Virus record (IMG/VR): IMGVR_UViG_3300028829_000805
Location: 1 to 20,366 of that record
Strand: one strand, 5' to 3'
Source of the DNA: a virus
DNA: 20,366 nt
The position numbers were made by a program, and so were the translations under genes. Below, one piece after another: positions 15,501 through 20,366 of this stretch (position 1 is its first letter; each line of letters begins with the position of its first letter). The notes below the pieces were generated by a model. The model ran no database searches. It saw only the letters and a program-made list of their open reading frames with translations, and had not been told where the DNA came from.

Positions 15501-15599
15501 AAGTGTTACACTGTACATGTTTATGTTATGTGTAATATTTTAAGAGATTATTTTTAAGAGTAACATTGTAAGGACATCTAAATGCTACATTGTACATGT
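15501..15599. repeat. Direct repeat pair with TGTACATGT core
   Basis: Two copies (15501-15520 and 15580-15599, 79 bases apart) share AARTGYTACAYTGTACATGT with three differences. Each contains the palindrome TGTACA. GTTAC or GTAAC half-sites also recur at about 15560, 15671, 15703 and 15729. They lie downstream of the late promoter candidate and could bind a regulator. Confidence 0.45.
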
Positions 15600-15626
15600 A
15601 AGCACCTTAACTATTACTATTACATA

Positions 15627-15654
15627 GTTTTACACATCTAATATGATATGTCAA
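15627..15654 (-). promoter_or_regulatory. Candidate late promoter, leftward
   Basis: On the minus strand a perfect TTGACA is followed after 16 bases by TAAAAC (four of six), with GTG before it, then CTATG. It lies about 185 bases before the first late gene and points into it. The -35 matches the capsid promoter, but the -10 is weaker, so an activator may be needed. Confidence 0.4.
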
Positions 15655-15751
15655 GTGTTAATATCGTCACTGTAACAATATGTGATCTACTGAAACATTA
15701 CGTTACCTGTGTATCTCATCACGAATTGTTACAACTATGTAACCATTGTGT

Positions 15752-15785
15752 GTGTAAACCACCTTATATGTATAGTGGTTAACAC
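15752..15785. promoter_or_regulatory. 11-bp inverted repeat in the divergent region
   Basis: GTGTAAACCAC and GTGGTTAACAC face each other across 12 AT-rich bases, with one mismatch in eleven pairs. The spacing of about 23 bases centre to centre is near two helical turns, as in operators bound by a dimer on one face. No gene overlaps it. It may control divergent transcription. Confidence 0.4.
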
Positions 15786-15827
15786 TGCATTTTCCTGATC
15801 TGTGTGCATATTCATGCATACTATCTA

Positions 15828-15880
15828 CGCCACCCCCACTGGCCCCTGCGGCCCCTCGTGCTTCACCGCGCAATTGCGCC
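15828..15880. other. GC-rich island with minus-strand G-runs
   Basis: This short GC-rich stretch is unlike the AT-rich DNA around it. The minus strand of 15828-15858 has runs of four, four and five G separated by five bases and then GG, a possible G-quadruplex. GGCCCCT occurs twice. The segment ends with the perfect 12-bp palindrome GCGCAATTGCGC (15868-15879), directly before TATAAT. An operator, replication or promoter element are all possible. Confidence 0.45.
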
Positions 15881-15886
15881 TATAAT
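15881..15886 (+). promoter_or_regulatory. Candidate early promoter -10 (TATAAT)
   Basis: A perfect TATAAT abuts the palindrome GCGCAATTGCGC. The 17-base spacing places a poor -35 (GTGCTT) at about 15858, so the promoter would depend on an activator or be weak. A start near 15893 would produce a 550-base leader before the first early gene, covering the hairpin cluster. Confidence 0.35.
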
Positions 15887-15891
15887 GCAAG

Positions 15892-16330
15892 GTCATGACG
15901 CATGGTGAGAGCAAACAGCATGACACATTCCACCATCACATCGTAGATGTGTTTAAAAACAACCACTTACTTGTCTACGACAACTGTTATGGAATCAGTT
16001 GCCTGTCTAAAGACAGAATGAATAGGGGGATTTATCACACTCTTAGTGTGTTGACGAGACGATGCTTATATTCTACCCCACCCCCTTTGGGGCAATGCAC
16101 ATGATCCTACAAGCCACGTGCTGCTCTGCCAATGGTTCAAGTTAAGTCCAACGTCGGACCTATAACATCTTTATGATGTTGCTAAAATGTCACAGTTAAG
16201 GTGGTGAAGCTGTGAGTTGAGGTCGCAAGTTTAGCGCATGAGTTTCAGAAAAATATTATCGAAGAGAATATTATTTCTTGCAACAGCGTGTGAAACGGCA
16301 GGCGCAGAGGATCACGAGGCAGTTTTCCAA
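15892..16330 (+). ncRNA. Candidate structured RNA or structured early leader
   Basis: Eight stem-loops occur in this gene-free stretch: CACATC/GATGTG (15937-15951), CAACTG/CAGTTG (15981-16001), CTGTC/GACAG with loop TAAA (16003-16016), CACACT/AGTGTG (16036-16050), CCCC/GGGG (16081-16092), the GTCCAACGTCGGAC element (16146-16159), AACATC/GATGTT (16164-16180), and GAAA-AATATT/AATATT-TTTC (16248-16277). It follows the TATAAT candidate. I could not match it to tmRNA, RNase P RNA or a tRNA. The strand and ends are inference. Confidence 0.4.
16142..16162 (+). repeat. Near-palindromic element, copy 1 (noncoding)
   Basis: Core GTCCAACGTCGGAC at 16146-16159, with TTAA to the left and CTA to the right. 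The core is the reverse complement of the core in copies 2, 3 and 5, although the flanks keep the same orientation. It lies in the gene-free leader, next to the AACATC/GATGTT hairpin. Confidence 0.8.
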
Positions 16331-16373
16331 CCTCCAAAACTTATACTATCTTCTTACATTTTTAATGATAGAA

Positions 16374-16402
16374 CTATATCTCACTTCTTGTGAGAGATAT
16401 AG
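16374..16402 (+). other. Hairpin before the first early gene
   Basis: CTATATCTC pairs with GAGATATAG. Two more pairs (AC and GT) form if GA bulges. The hairpin ends about 30 bases before the ribosome binding site AAAGGAAG. No T-run follows. It may block or stabilise the first early messenger. Confidence 0.45.
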
Positions 16403-16445
16403 ATTCTCTCATATAAAAATAGAAGATAGATAAAGGAAGCTCAAA

Positions 16446-17039
16446 ATGGCAAATTTCGAAATTCAAAATATCACAACCCTCGAAGATCAGGGCAAGGTTC
16501 TTTCAGAACAGTGGGCTAAAATCGAAGCTGCTGACAAGAAAAGATTCACTCTTTCAACCAAAGCTGAAGGCTTTGATACACAGCTTGGAAAGCTGATGGT
16601 CGAGCTAAAAGCTGAGGCAACTGGAGATCGTATCCCAAGCCAAAGGCTTCGTGATTGCCATCTTCATTTGATCGACAAACGTCGTCGGAGCGAAGCTCTA
16701 TGGTTTGTTGAGAATGAAGTAGAATGCAGAGCATTCATTGAAACCTCAAAGAAAGGTTTTACTTCACTGTCTGCTTTGCAGAGAGCAATGAAACAGAAAG
16801 ATGCTACCTCTAAAGAGGTTGCTGAGACAGTCAGCGAAGCTGTACCAGTCAGCGAAGCTGAAACATCCAGCGAAGCTCTTGTTAAGTCCGACGTTGGACC
16901 AGTCACAAAGCAGGTTGTCTTCGACAAGCTTATCAAGGTTTGCTTGGCAAATGACATTGATCCTCTGGATCTTGCAGAAATGCTGATGGAATATGACAGC
17001 GTATCAGCTTCAGAAGAAGCAGCAAAGGCGGCAGCATGA
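16446..17039 (+). CDS. First early protein, unknown function
   Basis: A 197-residue protein (MANFEIQNITTLEDQGKVLS...), charged and helical, with KRFTLSTKAEGFDTQLGKLM and KRRRSEALWFVENEVECRAF. A low-complexity linker (about residues 128-146) contains three SEA units. It is followed by KSDVGP (147-152), encoded by the palindromic element, and by a C-terminal helix block (VFDKLIKVCLANDIDPLDLA). The linker plus element may join two domains. AAAGGAAG precedes the ATG. The stop overlaps the next start as ATGA. As the first gene after the leader it may modify host functions, but no family is recognised. Confidence 0.68.
   Translation: MANFEIQNITTLEDQGKVLSEQWAKIEAADKKRFTLSTKAEGFDTQLGKLMVELKAEATGDRIPSQRLRDCHLHLIDKRRRSEALWFVENEVECRAFIETSKKGFTSLSALQRAMKQKDATSKEVAETVSEAVPVSEAETSSEALVKSDVGPVTKQVVFDKLIKVCLANDIDPLDLAEMLMEYDSVSASEEAAKAAA
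16881..16900 (+). repeat. Near-palindromic element, copy 2 (in gene)
   Basis: Core GTCCGACGTTGGAC at 16886-16899, with TTAA to the left. The right flank differs (CAGT). It lies inside the 16446 gene and encodes KSDVGP. Confidence 0.85.
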
Positions 17040-17257
17040 GATACAAGCAACACACATCCACCAAGGCAGAGGTGCGCTCTCAGCGTACCAATGCCCTTCG
17101 CGCACGTTTGGATGAGGCGAGACAGCTTAAGTCCGACGTTGGACCTAAACCTTTCACAAGTGTAGATGACCTAGTGCAAGCATCTAAACCTAAAGGTTCA
17201 CTCGTGCCAATGATGGGCAAAATGGTGATTGACAGCGGTTGGAAAGATCCAGCTTGA
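17036..17257 (+). CDS. Small basic early protein with element-encoded KSDVGP
   Basis: A 73-residue protein that begins MRYKQHTSTKAEVRSQRTNA, continues LRARLDEARQ and then carries LKSDVGPKP (K32 to P37), encoded by element copy 3. The C-terminal part is VDDLVQASKPKGSLVPMMGK. The start overlaps the upstream stop as ATGA, so translation is coupled. No family is recognised. Confidence 0.6.
   Translation: MRYKQHTSTKAEVRSQRTNALRARLDEARQLKSDVGPKPFTSVDDLVQASKPKGSLVPMMGKMVIDSGWKDPA
17126..17148 (+). repeat. Near-palindromic element, copy 3 (in gene)
   Basis: Core GTCCGACGTTGGAC at 17131-17144, with CTTAA to the left and CTAA to the right. It lies inside the 17036 gene in the same frame as copies 2 and 5. 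Confidence 0.85.
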
Positions 17258-17278
17258 CAAACTCTATGTATAGTATAA

Positions 17279-17316
17279 GTTATTTATACTTGATATTTAT
17301 TGAAAGTATAAATAAC
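17279..17316. promoter_or_regulatory. 13-bp perfect inverted repeat before the 43-residue gene
   Basis: GTTATTTATACTT and AAGTATAAATAAC pair perfectly around 12 AT-rich bases. A TTGACA (17254-17259) sits at the end of the upstream gene, but no good -10 follows at 16-18 bases. TTGAAA (17300) with TATACT (17324) is spaced by 18 but would start inside the ribosome binding site. The repeat could be an operator or an RNA processing hairpin. There is no T-run for termination. Confidence 0.5.
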
Positions 17317-17343
17317 GTATACATATACTAGAAAGGAAGTTAA

Positions 17344-17475
17344 ATGAATACGATTAAAGTTATCACAGATCAGTATGGTTTCTGGCATGTTTACCGTACT
17401 TGTAAAGTCACAGGTCAGCGCTCTATCTCATTCTTTAAGAATGTGGCTGAAGCTAAAGCTGCCCTACGTAAGTAA
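17344..17475 (+). CDS. 43-residue early protein, unknown
   Basis: ATG at 17344 with GAAAGGAAG upstream; stop TAA at 17473-17475. The protein starts MNTIKVITDQYGFWHVYRTC and ends FFKNVAEAKAALRK. The strand-rich start and the K/A helix resemble a small single-domain fold. An alternative frame starting at 17375 runs through this gene into the next one, but this ATG has the better ribosome binding site. The element copy 4 lies between this gene and the next. Confidence 0.6.
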   Translation: MNTIKVITDQYGFWHVYRTCKVTGQRSISFFKNVAEAKAALRK

Positions 17476-17479
17476 GAAA

Positions 17480-17502
17480 CTTAAGTCCAACGTTGGACCT
17501 AA
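17480..17502 (+). repeat. Near-palindromic element, copy 4 (intergenic)
   Basis: Core GTCCAACGTTGGAC at 17485-17498 is a perfect palindrome, with CTTAA to the left and CTAA to the right. It lies between the 43-residue gene and the next gene, 20 bases before its ATG. Confidence 0.88.
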
Positions 17503-17518
17503 CCAAAGGAAAGTTAAA

Positions 17519-17719
17519 ATGAAAATTACTCGTACTTCACGTTTCACTGGTAACACTAACATAATGGAATTGCCCATTACACAATCACAATTAGACGCAT
17601 GGGTTGACGGTGAATTAATCCAAAACGTCATGCCTCACCTATCTGTCGATGAGCGTGAGTTTATAATCTTAGGAGTTACACCCGCTGAATGGAACAGTAT
17701 GTTTGGGGAGGAGATATAA
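17519..17719 (+). CDS. Conserved small phage protein, 66 residues
   Basis: ATG at 17519 with GGAAAG upstream. The protein begins MKITRTSRFTGNTNIMELPI, followed by TQSQLDAWVDGELIQNVMPH and LSVDEREFIILGVTPAEWNS. I recognise this as a small protein common in phages and prophages of alphaproteobacteria, with unknown function. A longer frame from 17375 would add residues encoded antiframe to the 43-residue gene and is rejected. Its stop overlaps the next start as TAATG. Confidence 0.72.
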   Translation: MKITRTSRFTGNTNIMELPITQSQLDAWVDGELIQNVMPHLSVDEREFIILGVTPAEWNSMFGEEI

Positions 17720-17931
17720 TGAATATCTTAGATAAGATAGACGCCCAGCAACAAGCAACCCATGAAGCATGGCAAGTGATGCAAGATCTGCGTGACATAC
17801 ATCGTGACTTGACACGTATCCACAGCTTTGCTGAACCCATTGCAACTGGAGATTTTTTGTTGCCTGCTATAAAAGAAAGCATGGCTAATATCGTCGAAGC
17901 CTGTGAAACATTAATTGGAGAATTAGCATAA
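17719..17931 (+). CDS. Small helical early protein
   Basis: From the ATG at 17719 (TAATG, with GGGGAGGAG upstream) it encodes 70 residues: MNILDKIDAQQQATHEAWQV, then a helix with DLRDIHRDLTRIHSF and an acidic end IVEACETLIGELA. It is probably all-helical. No family is recognised. Its stop overlaps the next start as TAATG. Confidence 0.6.
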   Translation: MNILDKIDAQQQATHEAWQVMQDLRDIHRDLTRIHSFAEPIATGDFLLPAIKESMANIVEACETLIGELA

Positions 17932-18560
17932 TGTATCAACGTGATGTAAATGAAATCAAAGCTTTCGTAAAATGGCGTGGCCCAGATGCTCTTGTAAACA
18001 CTGGCTTATTTGTACTGCTTACAATACAAGCTGGCTTGTCCACAGTACGTGGCAGCATGGTCAAAGTAGAACGTGACTTCTACCAAGCTGATTGCTTGTG
18101 GGGCAAGAAAGCGGATGGCTATGAGTACCTAAACGAGAACAAAGAGTTCTTGTATGGCAAGCTGTATCACATAGTAGACAGCAAAGGCTATGACAGTGTA
18201 GAGGCGTGTGCTGATGTAATACAACTGTTCATGGCTGTACCTAACCTTGGCATGGTCAAAGCTGCCTTTCTAGCTCAATGCCTTGGTTTCAATGTGGCAT
18301 GTATAGACAGTCACAATATCAAACGCCTTGGGCTAAAGCCTAGTGCTGTGCAAACGCCACCCGCCAAGATGAAACCCGCTACAGTACGCAAGAAAGTTGA
18401 GCAGTATGTCGAACTGACACAGCAAGAGGGCAGTGAATACTGGTGGAATACATGGTGCGAATATGTGGCAGGTAATCGTGCTAATCGTGCCTTAGATACT
18501 GGTGACGTTGTGTCTAGGTATCATGTAGAATGTGTAACATATGGATTTGAACATGGCTAA
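17931..18560 (+). CDS. HhH-GPD-like protein, possible DNA-repair-type fold
   Basis: A 209-residue protein, near the length of endonuclease III. Residues 102-118 (AVPNLGMVKAAFLAQCLG) look like a helix-hairpin-helix, and CIDSHNIKRLG places an Asp at 126 as in the LPGVGxxTA...DxHxxR signature of HhH-GPD glycosylases. The Lys expected for a bifunctional lyase is shifted by one position, and no four-Cys iron-sulfur cluster is seen. It may be a diverged glycosylase, or a protein that binds DNA without catalysis. It ends by overlapping the next gene by 8 bases. Confidence 0.5.
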   Translation: MYQRDVNEIKAFVKWRGPDALVNTGLFVLLTIQAGLSTVRGSMVKVERDFYQADCLWGKKADGYEYLNENKEFLYGKLYHIVDSKGYDSVEACADVIQLFMAVPNLGMVKAAFLAQCLGFNVACIDSHNIKRLGLKPSAVQTPPAKMKPATVRKKVEQYVELTQQEGSEYWWNTWCEYVAGNRANRALDTGDVVSRYHVECVTYGFEHG

Positions 18561-18723
18561 AAAGACTTCTGTAACATACCGTAACCCTGTGGCGAAGGCT
18601 ATGTTACAGGAGCGTCGAGCACCTCAAGTCGTGCCGCCTAAGAAAGGTGGCAAGGCTAAACGTAACCGCAAACAGGAGAATGAATATGCGATACGAAATG
18701 CAAAACTTCATCAAGATGACTAA
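18553..18723 (+). CDS. Small basic protein (VTYRNPVAKAML type)
   Basis: From the ATG at 18553 it encodes 56 residues: MAKKTSVTYRNPVAKAMLQE, then RRAPQVVPPKKGGKAKRNRK and a helical end. The first half is a motif I recognise from small phage proteins of unknown role. A start at 18541 would add four residues but has a poorer ribosome binding site. It overlaps the preceding stop by 8 bases and the next gene by 38 bases. Confidence 0.62.
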   Translation: MAKKTSVTYRNPVAKAMLQERRAPQVVPPKKGGKAKRNRKQENEYAIRNAKLHQDD

Positions 18724-18850
18724 GGTTAAGTCCGACGTTGGACCTAATCGAAGGCGGCAAGAGTGGAAGATCGACAGAAAGAAAGATCGTTCACGTAAAC
18801 TAACGCTACGTAACAGCGTAACTAACTATCGTACAAACAAAATATCTTAA
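18686..18850 (+). CDS. Small basic early protein with element-encoded KSDVGP
   Basis: Start ATG at 18686 is seven bases after GGAG (an earlier ATG at 18680 is too close to it). The 54-residue protein starts MRYEMQNFIKMTKV. It carries KSDVGPNRRRQ from residue 15, encoded by element copy 5, and then DRKKDRSRKLTLRNSVTNYR. It overlaps the upstream gene by 38 bases. It is very basic and may bind nucleic acid. No family is recognised. Confidence 0.5.
   Translation: MRYEMQNFIKMTKVKSDVGPNRRRQEWKIDRKKDRSRKLTLRNSVTNYRTNKIS
18726..18747 (+). repeat. Near-palindromic element, copy 5 (in gene)
   Basis: Core GTCCGACGTTGGAC at 18730-18743, with TTAA to the left and CTAA to the right. It lies inside the 18686 gene and encodes KSDVGPN. 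Confidence 0.85.
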
Positions 18851-18862
18851 GGAGATATATAC

Positions 18863-19201
18863 ATGACTAACTCAACAGCAACAGCACCCGTAGTAAAAAC
18901 AGCACACCCAGAATTGTATGCCAACCATACATTCCACATGAGTAAAGCACGTAAGTACACGTACAATTACGCTGTAATTGACGAGGTTATCAATGAGCTT
19001 TGGGGTGAAATGACTATGGCTGAGATTGCCAAGGTACTCAATGAGTATCCTAACCGCATTGCCTATCGTGTCAAGGTACTCAAAGACCTTGGTGTGATCG
19101 AAGGCAAGTACAACATGGAGCGTGGCAAGCTGATGCGGATGCGTAAAATCCTTATCACCTTCTTGGATGATGTGGATAGCCAGTTGAAAAAGACAGGCTA
19201 A
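18863..19201 (+). CDS. Winged-helix DNA-binding protein
   Basis: A 112-residue protein with a strong ribosome binding site (AAGGAGATATATAC). About residues 48-80 (GEMTMAEIAKVLNEYPNRIA, then YRVKVLKDLGVIEGKY) form a helix-turn-helix with a wing-like strand, as in winged-helix transcription regulators. The remainder has a helical C-terminus (KILITFLDDVDSQLKK) that could dimerise. It is the best candidate in this window for a regulator that could bind one of the inverted repeats upstream, although nothing in the sequence proves the target. Confidence 0.68.
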   Translation: MTNSTATAPVVKTAHPELYANHTFHMSKARKYTYNYAVIDEVINELWGEMTMAEIAKVLNEYPNRIAYRVKVLKDLGVIEGKYNMERGKLMRMRKILITFLDDVDSQLKKTG

Positions 19202-19202
19202 T

Positions 19203-19379
19203 ATGATATACCTATTGTTCACACCCTTCGTAGGTTACTTTGCTATGCTGCTCACAGTTGTGATCATGTACACTGTAGGCTATGACATAAAGGGTGTGGA
19301 CACTTTCACTATCTGGTGTATACACATGCAGATATACGTATACTTATTTGTGATCACAAAACTGAAAGGTAAAATGTAA
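19203..19379 (+). CDS. Small two-helix membrane protein, 58 residues
   Basis: ATG at 19203, one base after the previous stop; stop TAA at 19377-19379 overlaps the next ATG as TAATG. The protein is MIYLLFTPFVGYFAMLLTVV (helix one), then a short polar turn around YDIKGVD, then WCIHMQIYVYLFVITK (helix two) and a basic end KLKGKM. It is probably an inner-membrane protein. Its place among early genes points to host modification or superinfection exclusion rather than lysis, but this is inference. Confidence 0.6.
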   Translation: MIYLLFTPFVGYFAMLLTVVIMYTVGYDIKGVDTFTIWCIHMQIYVYLFVITKLKGKM

Positions 19380-19579
19380 TGCACAGAATGAATATGAATA
19401 ATATTGTTTTACATCATGGTGATAAGCTTATATCTATTGCCCAACACAAGGACGAATCAGGTACAGTTGTATGCTCAGAAATGCTGGACATAACGGATGG
19501 ATATGATAAAGATCCAATACAATTTGTCGATTCAATCAAGTCTTTTTTAGATGCTTTAGAGGAGATCATGTTAACATGA
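19379..19579 (+). CDS. Small acidic early protein, unknown
   Basis: From the TAATG start at 19379 it encodes 66 residues, MHRMNMNNIVLHHGDKLISI, then a beta-like segment and an acidic helix (DPIQFVDSIKSFLDALEE). Start codons at 19388 and 19394 are alternatives. The stop overlaps the next start as ATGA. No family is recognised. Confidence 0.55.
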   Translation: MHRMNMNNIVLHHGDKLISIAQHKDESGTVVCSEMLDITDGYDKDPIQFVDSIKSFLDALEEIMLT

Positions 19580-19971
19580 GAGTTGAAGTTTATTTCAATC
19601 TACATAAACACATATGGTCTGTTCGTTCATGCAAGACGGGCAGAGTAATGTTACACACTGACGAAGTACACATAGACAATCCTACGTTTGTAGTACGTAA
19701 GGCAGGACGTGAACGTGTATTGCGTGAGGGCAAGAAGAATGTTCATGCTTTTGTACGTGGTGACATAACTGTGTTTAATGACTTTAATCCTGACTATGTG
19801 GACTATACAGTTGTGTCGTATAATCCATACAAACATGACACGTTTATAGATGTGTGTGATACAAGACCTGTACGTACAGCGAAACGTGCAGTATTAAGAA
19901 TACAACCAAGTATGGTGGTATATAATACCGTCAACAGACCATACCTATATGCAGAAGGAGCAAAACCATGA
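19576..19971 (+). CDS. Conserved phage protein of unknown function, 131 residues
   Basis: Starts with MRVEVYFNLHKHIWSVRSCK, followed by GRVMLHTDEVHIDNPTFVV, RVLREGKKNVHAFVRGD and DYTVVSYNPYKHDTFIDVCD. The YNPYK.. block and the Arg-rich C-terminus are familiar from small proteins of marine phages, where function is unknown. It is predicted to be beta-rich and basic. Starts and stops are coupled as ATGA at both ends. Confidence 0.6.
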   Translation: MRVEVYFNLHKHIWSVRSCKTGRVMLHTDEVHIDNPTFVVRKAGRERVLREGKKNVHAFVRGDITVFNDFNPDYVDYTVVSYNPYKHDTFIDVCDTRPVRTAKRAVLRIQPSMVVYNTVNRPYLYAEGAKP

Positions 19972-20237
19972 CTAAACTAAAAACAAAACTAACTCGTAAC
20001 GAGGTACAGAAACTATGTGACTTGTACAACGCAATGGACAGCATCCTTAATGATGCAGGTGAATCATTTGACATGAGCCTCAGTGATCTACATTGTATGC
20101 GTGACAAAGCGTGGGAACTGCGTGGCATGTTTGATTTCAGAAGTCAGAAGGATGAAAACCCAGACAGACCTGCACACTGGCTACCACAAGTATTACCTGA
20201 CGATGATCGTGCGTGGTACTACAATGCCGACGATTAA
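19968..20237 (+). CDS. Small early protein, unknown, 89 residues
   Basis: MTKLKTKLTRNEVQKLCDLY is followed by a helical NAMDSILNDAGESFDMSLSD and a polar end (HWLPQVLPDDDRAWYYNADD). The start overlaps the upstream stop as ATGA. Its last 14 bases overlap the next gene. No family is recognised. Confidence 0.55.
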   Translation: MTKLKTKLTRNEVQKLCDLYNAMDSILNDAGESFDMSLSDLHCMRDKAWELRGMFDFRSQKDENPDRPAHWLPQVLPDDDRAWYYNADD

Positions 20238-20366
20238 ATCTTATGAGATCCACCTACAGATTGATGGTGTAGATAGTATCATTGCATTAGATGATACCTA
20301 TCCTGCTGTTAATTCTTGGTCGGATGCAGCTAACTTTGCAATCTTGATGGCGCGTCATGCCCATCA
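20224..20366 (+). CDS. Partial early gene at the right edge
   Basis: ATG at 20224, overlapping the previous gene by 14 bases. The frame is open to the right edge: MPTIKSYEIHLQIDGVDSII, then ALDDTYPAVNSWSDAANFAI. It continues outside the window. It looks like a short phage protein with a beta-strand start. No family is recognised. Confidence 0.45.
   Translation, partial: MPTIKSYEIHLQIDGVDSIIALDDTYPAVNSWSDAANFAILMARHAH

Noticed and set aside
15895-16104. A 69-codon open frame starting MTHGESKQHD on the plus strand
   Set aside because: It overlaps the hairpin cluster, has AGG only two bases before its ATG and no recognisable protein pattern, and would start at the promoter itself. A structured RNA explains this stretch better.
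16130-16165. A possible tRNA because of GGTTCAAG near the first element
   Set aside because: No matching T-stem, acceptor stem or anticodon arm can be paired around it.
17254-17282. A TTGACA-led sigma70 promoter before the 43-residue gene
   Set aside because: TATAAG lies only 14 bases away and the correctly spaced hexamers (16-18 bases) match TATAAT poorly.
17375-17518. A 114-codon frame joining the 43-residue gene to the next one
   Set aside because: Its first 48 codons are out of frame with the well-supported gene at 17344-17475. The ATG at 17519 has its own ribosome binding site and a conserved family start.
1-20366. CRISPR arrays, insertion sequences or integrase and attachment sites
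   Set aside because: No regularly spaced repeats, transposase motifs, tyrosine or serine recombinase signatures were seen. The five palindromic elements are irregularly spaced and lack spacer-like structure.

Overview
This window looks like part of the genome of a tailed double-stranded DNA phage, AT-rich and without integrase, CRISPR or tRNA genes in view. A late block of structural and lysis genes runs leftward (minus strand, about 15443 down to 1). A block of small early genes runs rightward (plus strand, 16446 to the right edge). Between them lies a divergent control region of about 1 kb without convincing genes. The portal size (about 708 residues, P22-type), a separate scaffold gene and a major capsid protein of 365 residues fit a podovirus-like or related head module. 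A holin of the alphaproteobacterial GTA type, a DUF1127 protein and marine-phage-type small proteins make an alphaproteobacterial, probably marine, host the best guess. That host call is inference.

Late block, in transcription order (right to left): small basic proteins (15443 to 14372); a tiny lipoprotein (14372 to 14178); two small proteins of unknown or virion-accessory type; a DUF1127 protein; four further small basic or membrane proteins; a GTA-type holin that is broken by a frameshift or deletion; an Ala/Lys-rich protein; a GH108-type endolysin; the small terminase; a large terminase spread over two or three reading frames; portal; a 720-residue virion-associated protein; scaffold; major capsid protein; and four tail or decoration-type proteins ending in a tail fibre cut by the left edge. 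Many neighbours overlap as ATGA or TAATG, so translation is probably coupled. Internal minus-strand promoters with a shared extended -10 (TGnTATAAC) lie before the DUF1127 gene and before the major capsid gene.

Control region (15444-16445): a candidate late promoter pointing left, an 11-bp inverted repeat, a short direct repeat, a GC-rich island with G-runs on the minus strand, a palindrome abutting a perfect TATAAT, and then about 390 bases with eight closely packed hairpins that look like a structured RNA leader or independent ncRNA.

Early block (16446-20366): at least twelve small, tightly packed genes, mostly of unknown function, including a winged-helix regulator, a two-helix membrane protein and a protein with an HhH-GPD-like motif. 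The most distinctive signal is a near-palindromic element (core GTCCRACGTYGGAC, flanked by TTAA and CTAA) present five times between 16142 and 18747, once in the RNA-like leader, once between genes and three times inside unrelated genes, always in the frame that encodes K-S-D-V-G-P.
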